Assembly: GCA_903929795.1 (NCBI GenBank)
Contig: CAIYWC010000134.1
Span: 1-64,000 of the forward strand
Source of the DNA: an uncultured Myxococcales bacterium
GTDB taxonomy: Bacteria > Myxococcota_A > UBA9042
Direction of reading: 5' to 3'
DNA length: 64,000 nt
The translations under genes were made by a program, and so were the position numbers. How positions within the stretch are numbered: the stretch's first letter is position 1; every line of letters begins with the position of its first letter. Below, piece by piece: positions 44,101 through 51,100 of this stretch. The notes beneath the pieces are model-generated. The model searched no databases. It was given only the letters and a program-made list of their open reading frames with translations, and was not told the origin of the DNA.

Positions 44101-44470
44101 TCCCGGATCGGCCTGCGACGACGGCAACCCGTGCACCGCGGGCGACAGCTGCCAGTCCGCGACCTGCGTTGGCACCATGCCGGTCTCCTGTGACGACAGC
44201 AACGTCTGCACCGCCGACAGCTGCGACGCGGTCGTGGGCTGCGTGCACACCTTCATCACCTCGCCCTGCGACGACGGCAACGTGTGCACCGTCAACGACG
44301 TCTGCGCCAACGGCATGTGCAGCGGAACGAGCTCGACTTGTGACGATGCCAACTCGTGCACGATGGACAGCTGCGGCGTCGGCACCGGCTGCACGCACGT
44401 CTTCCTGCCCAACGGCGCGGCGTGCACCGGCGGGGCCACCGGCGTTTGCATGTCCGGCATCTGCCAGTAA
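38168..44470 (+). CDS. giant Cys-rich repeat lipoprotein with a MopE-like motif
   Basis: 2100 residues from GTG 38168. The signal peptide ends in lipobox ALTSAC. An Asp/Ala/Pro-rich stalk (to about residue 130) is followed by carboxypeptidase-regulatory-like and beta-sandwich parts (130-570), the first Cys modules, and at about 700-745 a DSDGDGTPD...NGLDDNCNGITDE motif of the MopE metal-binding type. From about residue 908 to 1897 seven related units follow one another. Each has an opening C-x5-C-x3-C, an Asp/Gly/Ser-rich spacer of variable length, CxDTDxAC, and CNDGNSCTTDTC. The C-terminus is short Cys modules. It is presumably anchored in the outer membrane with metal-binding, disulfide-stabilised repeats. 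GTG is the only upstream start that gives a signal peptide. Confidence 0.85.
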   Translation: MSSVGVVGVGGAEVGCNDWRFAIFTLLAVALTSACGTAATPTPSPDDTAQTDTLVALDASPDAAADAAAPDAAQDAAVDTAPDAPPPSDVLPDAAPDAVPDAIVDAAPDVAPDVAPDVAPDVAPDVAPAIGSAVLRIQGANGLSIPQAVVTFAVGTPQAVSQTTGADGLATFDGLLAGAQVAHVIAKGYAEAAAQLTISAGGATVRTVTLSSYDSVTVVDPAQAITVTSPSVSVQAPAASFVNADGSPVTAPIQVAVSSVDVSTGQLAAAPGPLVATDAGGGNAVNLQAAAMADISFTAWGQKVQLGAGKSAQVSMAVPASSGTTYKDGDSVDTYWFDTLSGTWKKSGVGTIAVSGGATSVSFAADHFTWWMAGQVVANPGCANVTVTVDGKPVGGANVTAIGTSYAGVGGGLTDATGAVCLTGVAGGTAAFKADFGGASQVATVTGSVGAGACGGTCSAVSIDLKSQSACVHITVKDAAGNPAPSTVYFASDSLNGSAATSATGDTCIASPLGVSLQVFAANGGLMSPVTNAAAPNAAATCGGSGCTEVPLVLPSAATVATGVGCASAPDGSPCTDNNACTVGDICIGGKCSGVPATCDDGNVCTNNSCDATTGMCAFTAIPACIVGQACSGIESCIAACQGSASCIGNCRASGAPLAQAEFTALVACMAPTCQGQADPITCATQGNAACAGPEAVCSGTDSDGDGTPDAYDCAPTNKAIHPGAPEICNGLDDNCNGITDEGDTGCGTGMACIAGACATSTAGGCQVNSACDDGKLCTTDICNPNGSCSHQDIGGCTACAVDADCPTPPDKCQTQVCSAAHSCITTVVATPVCLGGCATDTDCNDGNPCSVDACQNAICTHSVNSGAPGCTSGGQACTTDCNCEDGDPCTTNTCTAQGCTTTQISGCKPPQNCPGVFNCIGTCITGGGTLSSCATGCGTTGLPADDAAISALLTCAKTACPTSAVSCLQSAMASTCATQVKTCESLVPACATAADCDDNISCTVDTCANGQCSHSSGGSTNSGQCSAELSCFLTCATGGAPGGGGGADGGSTGTPDASSGGSADAGGGPIDDAGAADAGISMDGSASGDGSVTPWNPTACAAQCHMNAQPADSQADGLTQCLIKACPAGGMTCLQSAMNTNCTTPLSACVGSGQPGCTTDAECNDGNSCTVDTCSGGNCSFTPSPGCQNAGTCSTALNCVATCMQGGSSGADAGGSAPDGSSGPVDASGGASDGSVGAFDANTGGPDANTGGPDAGTTDGGVLAPDGSGGANPGLESCVAQCVPADPVATKELQTLASCALATGCADTDFACLSSALGTKCTAQMQQCQGGSPGCTADAQCNDGNSCTTDTCQAGACMYTPVNGCGPTGSVCSSELSCTLSCVGKNEPADASASDATVPDAATGDGGSSGPTLGLTACAASCAMPDPTGGAAWSNLHACLAKACADTDIACMTSQLNTGCLPMEQLCTTQAAGCTTSAQCDDGNACTTDACAGGNCQHTAIANCVTPGSLCPPAYSCMIGCIGSSSGADAGSSDAATGDGGALDAGGPAMGLSSCAAKCAPAEQQSASELSAIVSCIQTSGCTDTDAACISSAANGPCGGQLKMCGVATGPAGCTSSAQCNDNNSCTTDTCVTGACSYSPVPGCTTGTSTCAPALSCLAPCLTGSGSADASSGGDAGDASGSGGLGLALCTTKCMPTDPTGATAFQSVTSCMAKACADTDIACIESSASTSCSPQFSACNASSTPPGCKTAIDCDDANACTTDACMSGACTHTIIPNCEPGTKSCDAQLTCVLSCAEAGAPWATCQGQCGSSGNPTTDMEANQVIACVTPKCPTAIPACVQSVITGVGPCVSVANACTLPGCTTDTACDDGQPCTVDSCNLATGTCSHTNMPACGAACVLNTDCNDGNACTDDSCSAGKCVATPNTASCGLANACLPNDVCSAGTCISSAPLMCSDGLPCTADSCDPVMGCVFTPVAPGSACDDGNPCTAGDSCQSATCVGTMPVSCDDSNVCTADSCDAVVGCVHTFITSPCDDGNVCTVNDVCANGMCSGTSSTCDDANSCTMDSCGVGTGCTHVFLPNGAACTGGATGVCMSGICQ
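38489..38552 (+). repeat. 24-base tandem repeat in the stalk region
   Basis: Two perfect 24-base units starting CCGGACGTGGCTCCCGACGT (38489-38512, 38513-38536) and a partial third. They encode alternating Ala-Pro-Asp-Val residues in the stalk of the giant lipoprotein and may vary in number between strains. Confidence 0.8.
40890..43856 (+). repeat. seven tandem protein-coding modules
   Basis: Units open near 40890, 41240, 41746, 42283, 42702, 43122 and 43517. They are 113 to 180 codons long; the differences lie mostly in the Asp/Gly/Ser spacer. A divergent relative occurs earlier, near 40045. Confidence 0.75.
41888..41929 (+). repeat. 21-base tandem repeat
   Basis: Two perfect units beginning GACGCCAACACGGGCGGC, coding for D-A-N-T-G-G-P in the spacer of the third module. 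Confidence 0.75.
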
Positions 44471-44483
44471 GTCGCCAGGCGTG

Positions 44484-44511
44484 GCGCGGGGATCCGGTTG
44501 CGGGCCCGCGC
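44484..44511. terminator. hairpin between convergent genes
   Basis: Seven-base stem GCGCGGG / CCCGCGC with a 14-base loop between the giant lipoprotein gene and the facing small lipoprotein gene. There is no T-run on either side, so it is only a candidate. Confidence 0.3.
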
Positions 44512-44921
44512 TAACTGCCTGTGACGATTGTGGAATCCGCGGGATCGAACACCGCGCCGCAGCACGCGTCGCCGGAATTGCCGATGCTGAGCGGAACGGT
44601 GACCGGCAGGCCGGTGCCGTCGAGCGAGGTTGCGCGCCCGACGAGCACGAACGCGCCGTCGTTTGAGTCACTGCTGGCCTGGATCGTGCAGTTCCATTGC
44701 AGGCAACCGCCTGAAATCGGGTCTGTTTGACCGCAAATCGGCGGTTCCAGCACGAGATCCTGACGGCTGGGGATCAACTCCAGCTGGGTGGTCGCGAGCG
44801 GCTTGCCGGCGGGCGTGACGAGCCAGACGCGGACGGGCGTGAACGTGCAGTCGCAGGTGTTGCAGCCCGCGAGCGCGAGCGCGGCGAACAGGCCGCTAGG
44901 CACCAAGCGCTTGCTCACCAT
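44511..44921 (-). CDS. small lipoprotein
   Basis: 136 residues. The signal peptide ends in lipobox LALAGC, followed by a Cys cluster (NTCDCTF) and a beta-rich domain with Cys pairs (GGCLQWNC, GDACCGAV). GGGGGTG just before ATG 44921 lies inside the preceding gene, which it overlaps by 26 bases. It is the last gene of the agmatine operon. No family is recognised. Confidence 0.65.
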   Translation of the reverse strand: MVSKRLVPSGLFAALALAGCNTCDCTFTPVRVWLVTPAGKPLATTQLELIPSRQDLVLEPPICGQTDPISGGCLQWNCTIQASSDSNDGAFVLVGRATSLDGTGLPVTVPLSIGNSGDACCGAVFDPADSTIVTGS

Positions 44922-45795
44922 GCACCCCCGTCTGGTCGAGCACCGCCGTCGCGCCCACCCGCCACGCGACGTTTCCCGCGCCATGACCCACGGGCAGCCC
45001 CACGACGACGGGCACGCCCAGCGGCGCGAGCAGTTCACGCAGCACCGCGCGCATGTCCGCGGCGTCCGTGCGCGGATCCAGGAAATCGCCCAGCGCCACG
45101 CCCAGCACGCCCGCCAGCGCCCCCGACTGCTGCAGCTGCGTCACCAGGCGGTCGACGCGATACGGCGCCTCGCCGACCTCTTCCAGCAGCAGAATCGCGC
45201 CCTGCGCCCGCAGCGCCCACGGCGTGCCCGCCAAGCTGGCCAGCACCGTCAGGTTGCCGCCCACCAGCGGACCGCGCACCGGCCGTGCCGGGCCGCACAG
45301 CAGTTCACCAGGCAAATCAGGCAGTTTCCCGGCGCCCAGCAGATCCTGCAGCGCGCGCCGGCTCGCGTCGTCCACCAGCACCGCGCCCGGCGCGCCAAAG
45401 GCGTCGTTGGACAGCGTCTGCAGCACCGGGCCGTGGATCGCCGGCAAGCCGCGCTGGCGCAGGCCGTTCAGGAGCGCGGTCGCGTCCGAAAAGCCGATGA
45501 CCGGGCGGCCATCCAGCTGCTGCCACGGGACCAGCGGCAGCAGGTGCGCCGTGCCAAAGCCGCCGCGCGCAAACCACACCGCGTCGATATCCGGCGCCGT
45601 CAGCGCCCAGTTCAGGTCCGCCGAGCGCTGCGCCACCGAGCCCGCGGTATAGCGTGCTTTCGCAAAAAGCTCTTGACCTTCAATGAGTTCATAGCCCCAG
45701 CTGCGCACCACGTCCATGCCGCGCTGCAGCCTTTCCGCCGCGAACAGCCCCGCCGGGGCCACCACCGCAATGCGCGCACCGCTCTGGAGTCGCAT
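44896..45795 (-). CDS. LD-carboxypeptidase (peptidase family S66)
   Basis: 299 residues, normal size. S66 enzymes remove the terminal D-Ala from muropeptide tetrapeptides during peptidoglycan recycling in the cytoplasm. The nucleophile serine is in IGFSDATALL, the catalytic Glu in LLLEEVGEAPYRVDR, and the His in GLPVGHGAGN. The N-terminus (IAVVAPAGLF) is typical. ATG 45795 directly follows the TAG of the ABC exporter gene (45796), so the two are cotranslated. Related self-immunity proteins (MccF-like) share the fold, which is notable beside an exporter. Confidence 0.85.
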   Translation of the reverse strand: MRLQSGARIAVVAPAGLFAAERLQRGMDVVRSWGYELIEGQELFAKARYTAGSVAQRSADLNWALTAPDIDAVWFARGGFGTAHLLPLVPWQQLDGRPVIGFSDATALLNGLRQRGLPAIHGPVLQTLSNDAFGAPGAVLVDDASRRALQDLLGAGKLPDLPGELLCGPARPVRGPLVGGNLTVLASLAGTPWALRAQGAILLLEEVGEAPYRVDRLVTQLQQSGALAGVLGVALGDFLDPRTDAADMRAVLRELLAPLGVPVVVGLPVGHGAGNVAWRVGATAVLDQTGVHGEQALGA

Positions 45796-47598
45796 CTACG
45801 CCGCCTTCGCGCCCGCCACCACCTGGTGTTCCACCAGCCGCCGGTAGGTGCCGTCCTGTTGCATCAGCGCTTCGTGCTTGCCCAATTCCACCAGCTGGCC
45901 GCGCTCCAGCACGGCGATGGCATCGGCGTCGCGCACGGTCGACAGCCGATGCGCGATGATGAGCGTCGTTCGGCCTTTCATCAACCTTTGCAGGGCCTTT
46001 TGTACAAGCGCCTCGGATTCCGCGTCCAGGCTCGACGTCGCCTCGTCCAGGATCAGCACCCGCGGATTGGCCAGCAGCGCCCGGGCAATCGCCACGCGCT
46101 GGCGCTGACCGCCCGACAGCTGCACGCCGCGCTCGCCGACAAGCGTGTCGTAACCTTCCGGAAAATGCGTAATAAATTCATGGGCATGGGCGTCCATTGC
46201 CGCTGCTTCCACGTCCGCCGCCGAGGCATCCGGCCGGCCGTACGCGATGTTGTCGCGAATCGTTCCGGAAAACAGCACCGGCTCCTGGGAGACAATCGCG
46301 ATGTGGCGCCGCAATTCCGCCAGCTTGAGCTGCCGCACGTCCACGCCGTCAAAAAGCACCGCGCCGCCCGTCACGTCGTGAAACCGCTGCAGCAGGGACG
46401 TCAGCGTCGTCTTGCCCGCGCCCGACGATCCCACCAGGGCGATCGCCTGACCCGCCGGCACGTCCAGCGTCACACCCGCCAGCACTTGCTGGTCCGGCCG
46501 CGTCGGGTAGACGAACTGCACGTTGTCAAACCGCACCGCGCCTTTGCCCGCCGGCATCGGCACCGTGACCTCCGCGTCGTGGATCGTCGGTTCCGTGCGC
46601 AGGATCTCGAAAATCCGCTCCGTCGCGCCCGCCGCCCGCTGCAGCGCCCCCGCCAGGCTCGCCAGCGCGCCCACGCTCGCCGCAACCATCACCGTGTACA
46701 GCAAAAACGACGTCAGCTCGCCGCCCGTCAGTTCGCCGCGCACCACCGCGCTGCCGCCGATCCACAGGATCACCGCCATCGCCACCGACACCGCCAGCAT
46801 CACGACGCTGAACATCGTCGCGCGCCAGCGGATCAGGTGCAGCGACGCGCCGAACGCCGCGGAAATGTTGTCGCGGTACGTCAGGTTTTCCGTCGGCTCG
46901 CGCACGAACGCCTGGACGGTCTGCATCGCGCTCACGACCTCCTCCACGCGCGTGGACGTCTGCGCGTGGCGATCCTGCACCGCCTTGCTCATCTGCCGGA
47001 CGCGCCGGCCAAAAAGCACGACAAACACCATCAGCGGCGGCACGACCGCCAGCATGTACAGCGTCAATTTCCAGTTGGAATAGAACAACATACCCACGCC
47101 ACCGATCAGCGTGACGCCATGGCGCAGCGCGAGCGACAGCTCCGTGCCGACCAGCCCGTCGATGACCGTGACGTCCGAGGACAGCCGCGACATGATCTCG
47201 CCCGTGTGGCGCGCGTGAAACCACGACGGCGGCAGCTGCAGCAGGCGCTGGAACACGGAAACCCGCAGATCCGCAACGACTTTCTCGCCCAGCCAGCTCA
47301 TCTCAAAGTGGCGAATCCAGATGAAGACGGACTGCACGACCGCCACGACAATCAGCAGCGTCGCCAATTTATTGAGGTCCGACATGGACTTGTGCGCCAA
47401 CGCGTCGTCCACCGCCTGACGCGCCGCGTACGGATATACAAGCCCCATGCCCGAGCTGACAAACAGCGCCACCGCCGCCAGCCAAAACCGGCCCTGGTAC
47501 GGCTTGACCAGCTGCAGCAGCTGCATCAGCGGCCCGAGGCTCTTCGCCGGCTTGGCGGGCGTCGCAGCCGTTTGGCCGTCAAAAACGTGATTTGCCAT
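45796..47598 (-). CDS. ABC exporter, fused membrane and ATPase domains
   Basis: 600 residues. Six hydrophobic segments are followed by an ATPase with Walker A GSSGAGKTT, signature LSGGQRQRV, and Walker B VLILDEATSSLD. The sequence is of the MsbA/BmrA type; a homodimer in the inner membrane is expected. It starts 12 bases after aguA. The substrate could be a lipid, a drug or a product related to the operon; nothing in the sequence decides. Confidence 0.9.
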   Translation of the reverse strand: MANHVFDGQTAATPAKPAKSLGPLMQLLQLVKPYQGRFWLAAVALFVSSGMGLVYPYAARQAVDDALAHKSMSDLNKLATLLIVVAVVQSVFIWIRHFEMSWLGEKVVADLRVSVFQRLLQLPPSWFHARHTGEIMSRLSSDVTVIDGLVGTELSLALRHGVTLIGGVGMLFYSNWKLTLYMLAVVPPLMVFVVLFGRRVRQMSKAVQDRHAQTSTRVEEVVSAMQTVQAFVREPTENLTYRDNISAAFGASLHLIRWRATMFSVVMLAVSVAMAVILWIGGSAVVRGELTGGELTSFLLYTVMVAASVGALASLAGALQRAAGATERIFEILRTEPTIHDAEVTVPMPAGKGAVRFDNVQFVYPTRPDQQVLAGVTLDVPAGQAIALVGSSGAGKTTLTSLLQRFHDVTGGAVLFDGVDVRQLKLAELRRHIAIVSQEPVLFSGTIRDNIAYGRPDASAADVEAAAMDAHAHEFITHFPEGYDTLVGERGVQLSGGQRQRVAIARALLANPRVLILDEATSSLDAESEALVQKALQRLMKGRTTLIIAHRLSTVRDADAIAVLERGQLVELGKHEALMQQDGTYRRLVEHQVVAGAKAA

Positions 47599-47610
47599 CG
47601 TGTGTCGAGC

Positions 47611-48663
47611 CTAAACCAGCGGAATTTGCTGGGTAACGCAGTGGATATTGCCGTACTGGGTCACCAGCGGCCGCCCGTCGATCCCAATGACCCGCCGGTC
47701 CGGGAACATGGCCTGCAGCAGCGCCAGCGCCTCGTTGTCCGCCTTCTGGAAGAAGATCGGCACAAGCACAATGCCATTGGCGATGTAGAAATTCGCATAG
47801 CTCGCCGGCAAGTGTTCGCCGCGAAAGGCGATTGGCTCCGGAGACGGCAACGTGCCCACGCGAAACGGCCGGTCCTTGGTGCCGCCGCGCATCTGCCGCA
47901 GCCGCGCGAGGTTGGCCGACAGCGCCTCGTGGTCGGGATGGTCAACCGGCGCCGCCACCGCGACGATCGCGTCCTCGGCGACAAAACGCGCGATGTCGTC
48001 GATGTGCCCATCCGTGTCATCGCCTTCCAGCCCCGCGCCCAGCCAGTGCAACCGCTGCACGCCCAACGACAGGCGGAGCGCGGCCTCGATCTGACCGCGC
48101 TCCGCCTGCGGATTGCGGTTCGTGTTCAGCAGCACAGCCTCGGTCGTCAGCAGGTCGCCCACGCCGTTGACCTCCAGTGACCCGCCTTCCATCACCAAGC
48201 CAGGCGCCACCAGCGGCACCGAAAAGTAGTTGTTGATCTGCCGCGGAATCAGATTGTCCAACGCCGATGCGAATTTGCCGCCCCAGGCGTTGAACTCCCA
48301 GTCCAGCATCGCCATCGGCGGCAGCTCGGCCGGCGCGTCCGCCCGTTTGACGACAAAGATCGGCCCGTGATCGCGCGCCCAGACGTCGTCGCTGTCCACC
48401 AGATGCCAGGTCACGTGCTCCAACTGCGCGCCCGCCCGCGCCAGGACCCGCGTCGCGTAATCGCGGTACGCGGCGTGCGGCACGTTGATGTGCACCTCCT
48501 CCACGCGGCTCAGCTCGGTCGCCAGCCGGGCAAAAACTGCCTCGACGTCGGCGTGGATGCCGCGCCAAATTTCCGGCCGGTGCGGCCAGGTCAGGATGGT
48601 CCCGCGGTGCGGCTGCCACTCCGCCGGCATGCTGTAATGCCGCAAATCAACTGGCGCTGTCAT
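47611..48663 (-). CDS. aguA: agmatine deiminase
   Basis: 350 residues, normal size. The enzyme converts agmatine to N-carbamoylputrescine and ammonia. Guanidine-modifying-superfamily motifs are present: WARDHGPIFV, VMEGGSLEVNG, DTDGHIDDIARF and the nucleophile Cys in YGNIHCVTQQ. ATG 48663 lies three bases after the aguB stop. With aguB it forms the ADI-type route from agmatine to putrescine. Confidence 0.95.
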   Translation of the reverse strand: MTAPVDLRHYSMPAEWQPHRGTILTWPHRPEIWRGIHADVEAVFARLATELSRVEEVHINVPHAAYRDYATRVLARAGAQLEHVTWHLVDSDDVWARDHGPIFVVKRADAPAELPPMAMLDWEFNAWGGKFASALDNLIPRQINNYFSVPLVAPGLVMEGGSLEVNGVGDLLTTEAVLLNTNRNPQAERGQIEAALRLSLGVQRLHWLGAGLEGDDTDGHIDDIARFVAEDAIVAVAAPVDHPDHEALSANLARLRQMRGGTKDRPFRVGTLPSPEPIAFRGEHLPASYANFYIANGIVLVPIFFQKADNEALALLQAMFPDRRVIGIDGRPLVTQYGNIHCVTQQIPLV

Positions 48664-48666
48664 GAG

Positions 48667-49563
48667 TTAGTCCTCTGGCTTGCCCGGCGTCGGCAGTTGC
48701 CGGGTGGTCAGGCCGTCGTAAGCGTCGATGCGTCGATCGCGAAAAAATGGCCACATGTTGCGGACATCGGCCGCATGCGCGCGATTGCACTGCACCAGCA
48801 GCGTCGCTTCCGTCCGGTCGTCCGCTTCGGCCAGCAGTTCGCCTTGCGGCCCCGCACAAAACGTATGACCCCAGAAATCAATTCCCGCCTCCACGCCGAC
48901 CCGGTTCACCGCCGCGACGTACAGCCCATTGGCAATCGCGTGGCCGCGCTGCACCGTCCGCCAAGCGTCCAGCTGCCGCGCTTGCTCGTCCGCCGGCTCG
49001 CTGGCGATCTTACCAATCGCGGTGGGATAGACCAGCAATTCCGCGCCCTTGAGCGCGCATAGCCGCGCCGCTTCCGGAAACCACTGGTCCCAGCAGATGA
49101 GCACGCCCAGCTTGGCAAAACGCGTCTGGAAGACCGGGAATTCCGAGTCGCCGGGCGCGAAATAAAATTTCTCGCAATACAGCGGATCGTCCGGGATATG
49201 CGCCTTGCGGTACTTGCCGAGCAGCTTGCCGTCGGCGTCCAGCACCGCGGTCGTGTTGTAATGGAGCCCGGCCATCGCGCGCTCAAAAAGCGAGGCCACG
49301 ATGACGACGCCCAGCTCCGCCGCCAGCTTGCCCAGGCGCTCCGTGGTCGGGCCCGGCACCGGCTCGGCAAGGTCGAAATGGCGCGGCTCCATCTCCTGGC
49401 AAAAGTACGGGCTGCGAAAAAGCTCAGGCAGCACACAGATGTTCGCGCCCTGCGCGGCCGCGGCGCGCACGCTGGCGATCGCGCGATCGAGGTAGTCCGC
49501 GCCGGTTGGATTCGCGGCCAGCTGATGGAGCGCAAGCGTGAACGTCGGGTCGAACGCAGTCAT
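48667..49563 (-). CDS. aguB: N-carbamoylputrescine amidohydrolase
   Basis: 298 residues. This nitrilase-superfamily enzyme hydrolyses N-carbamoylputrescine to putrescine, CO2 and ammonia. The catalytic triad is visible as Glu in VLPELFRSPYF, Lys in GKYRKAHIPDD and Cys in VLICWDQWFPE. The IPDDP loop and QWFPEAAR are typical of AguB/CPA. First gene of a five-gene operon (aguB, aguA, ABC exporter, S66 peptidase, lipoprotein). The start at 49563 matches the family; the frame runs to 49584. Confidence 0.95.
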   Translation of the reverse strand: MTAFDPTFTLALHQLAANPTGADYLDRAIASVRAAAAQGANICVLPELFRSPYFCQEMEPRHFDLAEPVPGPTTERLGKLAAELGVVIVASLFERAMAGLHYNTTAVLDADGKLLGKYRKAHIPDDPLYCEKFYFAPGDSEFPVFQTRFAKLGVLICWDQWFPEAARLCALKGAELLVYPTAIGKIASEPADEQARQLDAWRTVQRGHAIANGLYVAAVNRVGVEAGIDFWGHTFCAGPQGELLAEADDRTEATLLVQCNRAHAADVRNMWPFFRDRRIDAYDGLTTRQLPTPGKPED

Positions 49564-49607
49564 GGGCGGCCTTGGGCGGAGCACGAAGCGACTTCTCCGG
49601 CGTCAGC

Positions 49608-49636
49608 GGGATAGCCGGAATGCCCCGGTCGGTCAA
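49608..49636 (-). promoter_or_regulatory. promoter for the aguB operon
   Basis: TTGACC (49636-49631), 17-base spacer, TATCCC (49613-49608), 45 bases before ATG 49563. Confidence 0.5.
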
Positions 49637-49684
49637 GGCGAAAGGTGTTGTCACACGGCCGTTGCGCAGCGCTGCGTCTTGGAC

Positions 49685-49713
49685 TTGCATCCGACGGGCT
49701 GGGCGCGTAAAAA
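49685..49713 (+). promoter_or_regulatory. promoter for the somatomedin-B-containing lipoprotein gene
   Basis: TTGCAT (49685-49690), 17-base spacer, TAAAAA (49708-49713), 76 bases before ATG 49789. Confidence 0.4.
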
Positions 49714-49788
49714 TGGAGTGCGCTTGGGCCGTGGATTCGGCGCGGCTCCAACTCAGTTTTGCGCCTCCTGGGCGCTTGAGAGATCCAG

Positions 49789-50964
49789 ATGAAGCAGCTC
49801 TCCATCGCGTCGTTGTTGTTCCCGCCCTGTGCCCGCGTCCTGTCCCTGCTGGCAGCTGTCACCTTCGCCGGTGCGGCGACGGGGTGCGGCGACGATTCAA
49901 GCGTCGGAGGCCCAACGGTCGCCGATGATGACGCGACAGGCGGTGGGCTGGATGGCACGCTCGGCGGTTCCGATGCGGCGACCGCGATTGGCGACACCGG
50001 CGACACCGGTGGACCGGCGATCGACGTGATTATCCCAGGATCGGACGTCGCCATCGGCGGCGGCGATGACACCGGGATCCCGACCGACGTGCAGATCGGC
50101 GTGGACACGACGATTGGCCCGGACGTGACCGTCGTTCCGGATTCGGCGGTTGGCCCGGACACCGCAGTTGGCACCGACGCCGTCGCTGGCCCGGATACGA
50201 CGGTTCCGTTGGATATTGGCGTGATTCCGGACACGGCGGTCGCGCCGATCATCACGTGCGTTGAGTCCGCGTGCCCGACCCAGGTCGCCACGTGCGAGGC
50301 CGATGCTGCCTGCGCCAAGGTGCTCGACTGCGCCAAGAACTGCGCCGACCAGAACTGCATCTTCGGCTGCGTCGGCGGCGGCGGCTTCAACCTGCCGGCC
50401 GGCTTGCAGGACGTCTACACCTGCGGCAACAACGCCAAGTGCTTCGCTGGCGGCGGCACCGGTCCGACCAACCCGGTCTGCGGCAACGGCACCTGCGACC
50501 CCGGCGAGACCGCGACCAGCTGCCCCAAGGACTGCACCAACAGCGGCACCGGCGGCACCAACTCCTGCGTCGGCAAATGCGGCCAGATCAACACCGGCGG
50601 CGGCATCAACGGCTGCCAGTGCCAGTCCTGGTGCGTGCAAGCCGGCGACTGCTGCAGCGATTACCAGACGGCCTGCGGCACCACGACCACGCCGACGTGC
50701 GGCAACGGCAAATGCGACACAGGCGAGACCGCGGCCAACTGCCCGGCGGACTGCGGCGGCGGCACGACGACGACGCCCGACCAGTGCGTCCAGGCCAAGT
50801 GCGCCACGCAGTACGCCGCGTGCGCCAAGGACCCGGCGTGCTTGGCCGCGCTGCCCTGCGTGGAAGGCGGCAAGCAGATCTGGAATTGCAACGTGACCAG
50901 CGTCCAGTCCGGCTTGACGCTCGGCCAGGTCCAGGGGTGTGCGGTCCCGGCCAAGTGTTTCTGA
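49789..50964 (+). CDS. Cys-rich lipoprotein with a somatomedin-B-like domain
   Basis: 391 residues. Lipobox GAATGC (C33) is followed by an Asp/Gly/Thr/Val-rich stalk (34-155) and Cys-rich domains. Two copies of a CGNGxCDxGETxxxCPxDC module (231-249, 304-322) flank a domain with eight Cys (C260, C264, C276, C278, C282, C288, C289, C296). The spacing C-x3-C-x11-C-x-C-x3-C-x5-CC-x6-C is that of somatomedin B. Somatomedin B domains are disulfide knots that mediate protein binding in animals. GAGAGA precedes the ATG. The protein is probably surface exposed; its partner is unknown. Confidence 0.75.
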   Translation: MKQLSIASLLFPPCARVLSLLAAVTFAGAATGCGDDSSVGGPTVADDDATGGGLDGTLGGSDAATAIGDTGDTGGPAIDVIIPGSDVAIGGGDDTGIPTDVQIGVDTTIGPDVTVVPDSAVGPDTAVGTDAVAGPDTTVPLDIGVIPDTAVAPIITCVESACPTQVATCEADAACAKVLDCAKNCADQNCIFGCVGGGGFNLPAGLQDVYTCGNNAKCFAGGGTGPTNPVCGNGTCDPGETATSCPKDCTNSGTGGTNSCVGKCGQINTGGGINGCQCQSWCVQAGDCCSDYQTACGTTTTPTCGNGKCDTGETAANCPADCGGGTTTTPDQCVQAKCATQYAACAKDPACLAALPCVEGGKQIWNCNVTSVQSGLTLGQVQGCAVPAKCF

Positions 50965-51100
50965 ACGTGCTGACCCGGGTCGGATATCAAACGCGTTCGG
51001 TCAGAGCGGTTGTGGCTCGGATCAGGACCGCGCGCGTGTTCCGAAGCTGGCACGCCGCGGATCGAGAACGTTTGATCTCGCGCTTTGGTCGGAGTGCCTA
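50961..51100 (+). repeat. 140-base intergenic repeat, copy 1
   Basis: Aligns without gaps to copies at 54451-54590 (97 of 140 identical by hand count) and 63356-63495 (minus). It begins in the stop codon region of the lipoprotein gene (CTGAAC) and ends directly before the nadA ATG. The best conserved blocks are GGCACGCCGCGGAT (51049-51062) and TTTGATCTCG (51071-51080). GGAG in its last ten bases is the ribosome binding site of nadA. Confidence 0.8.
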
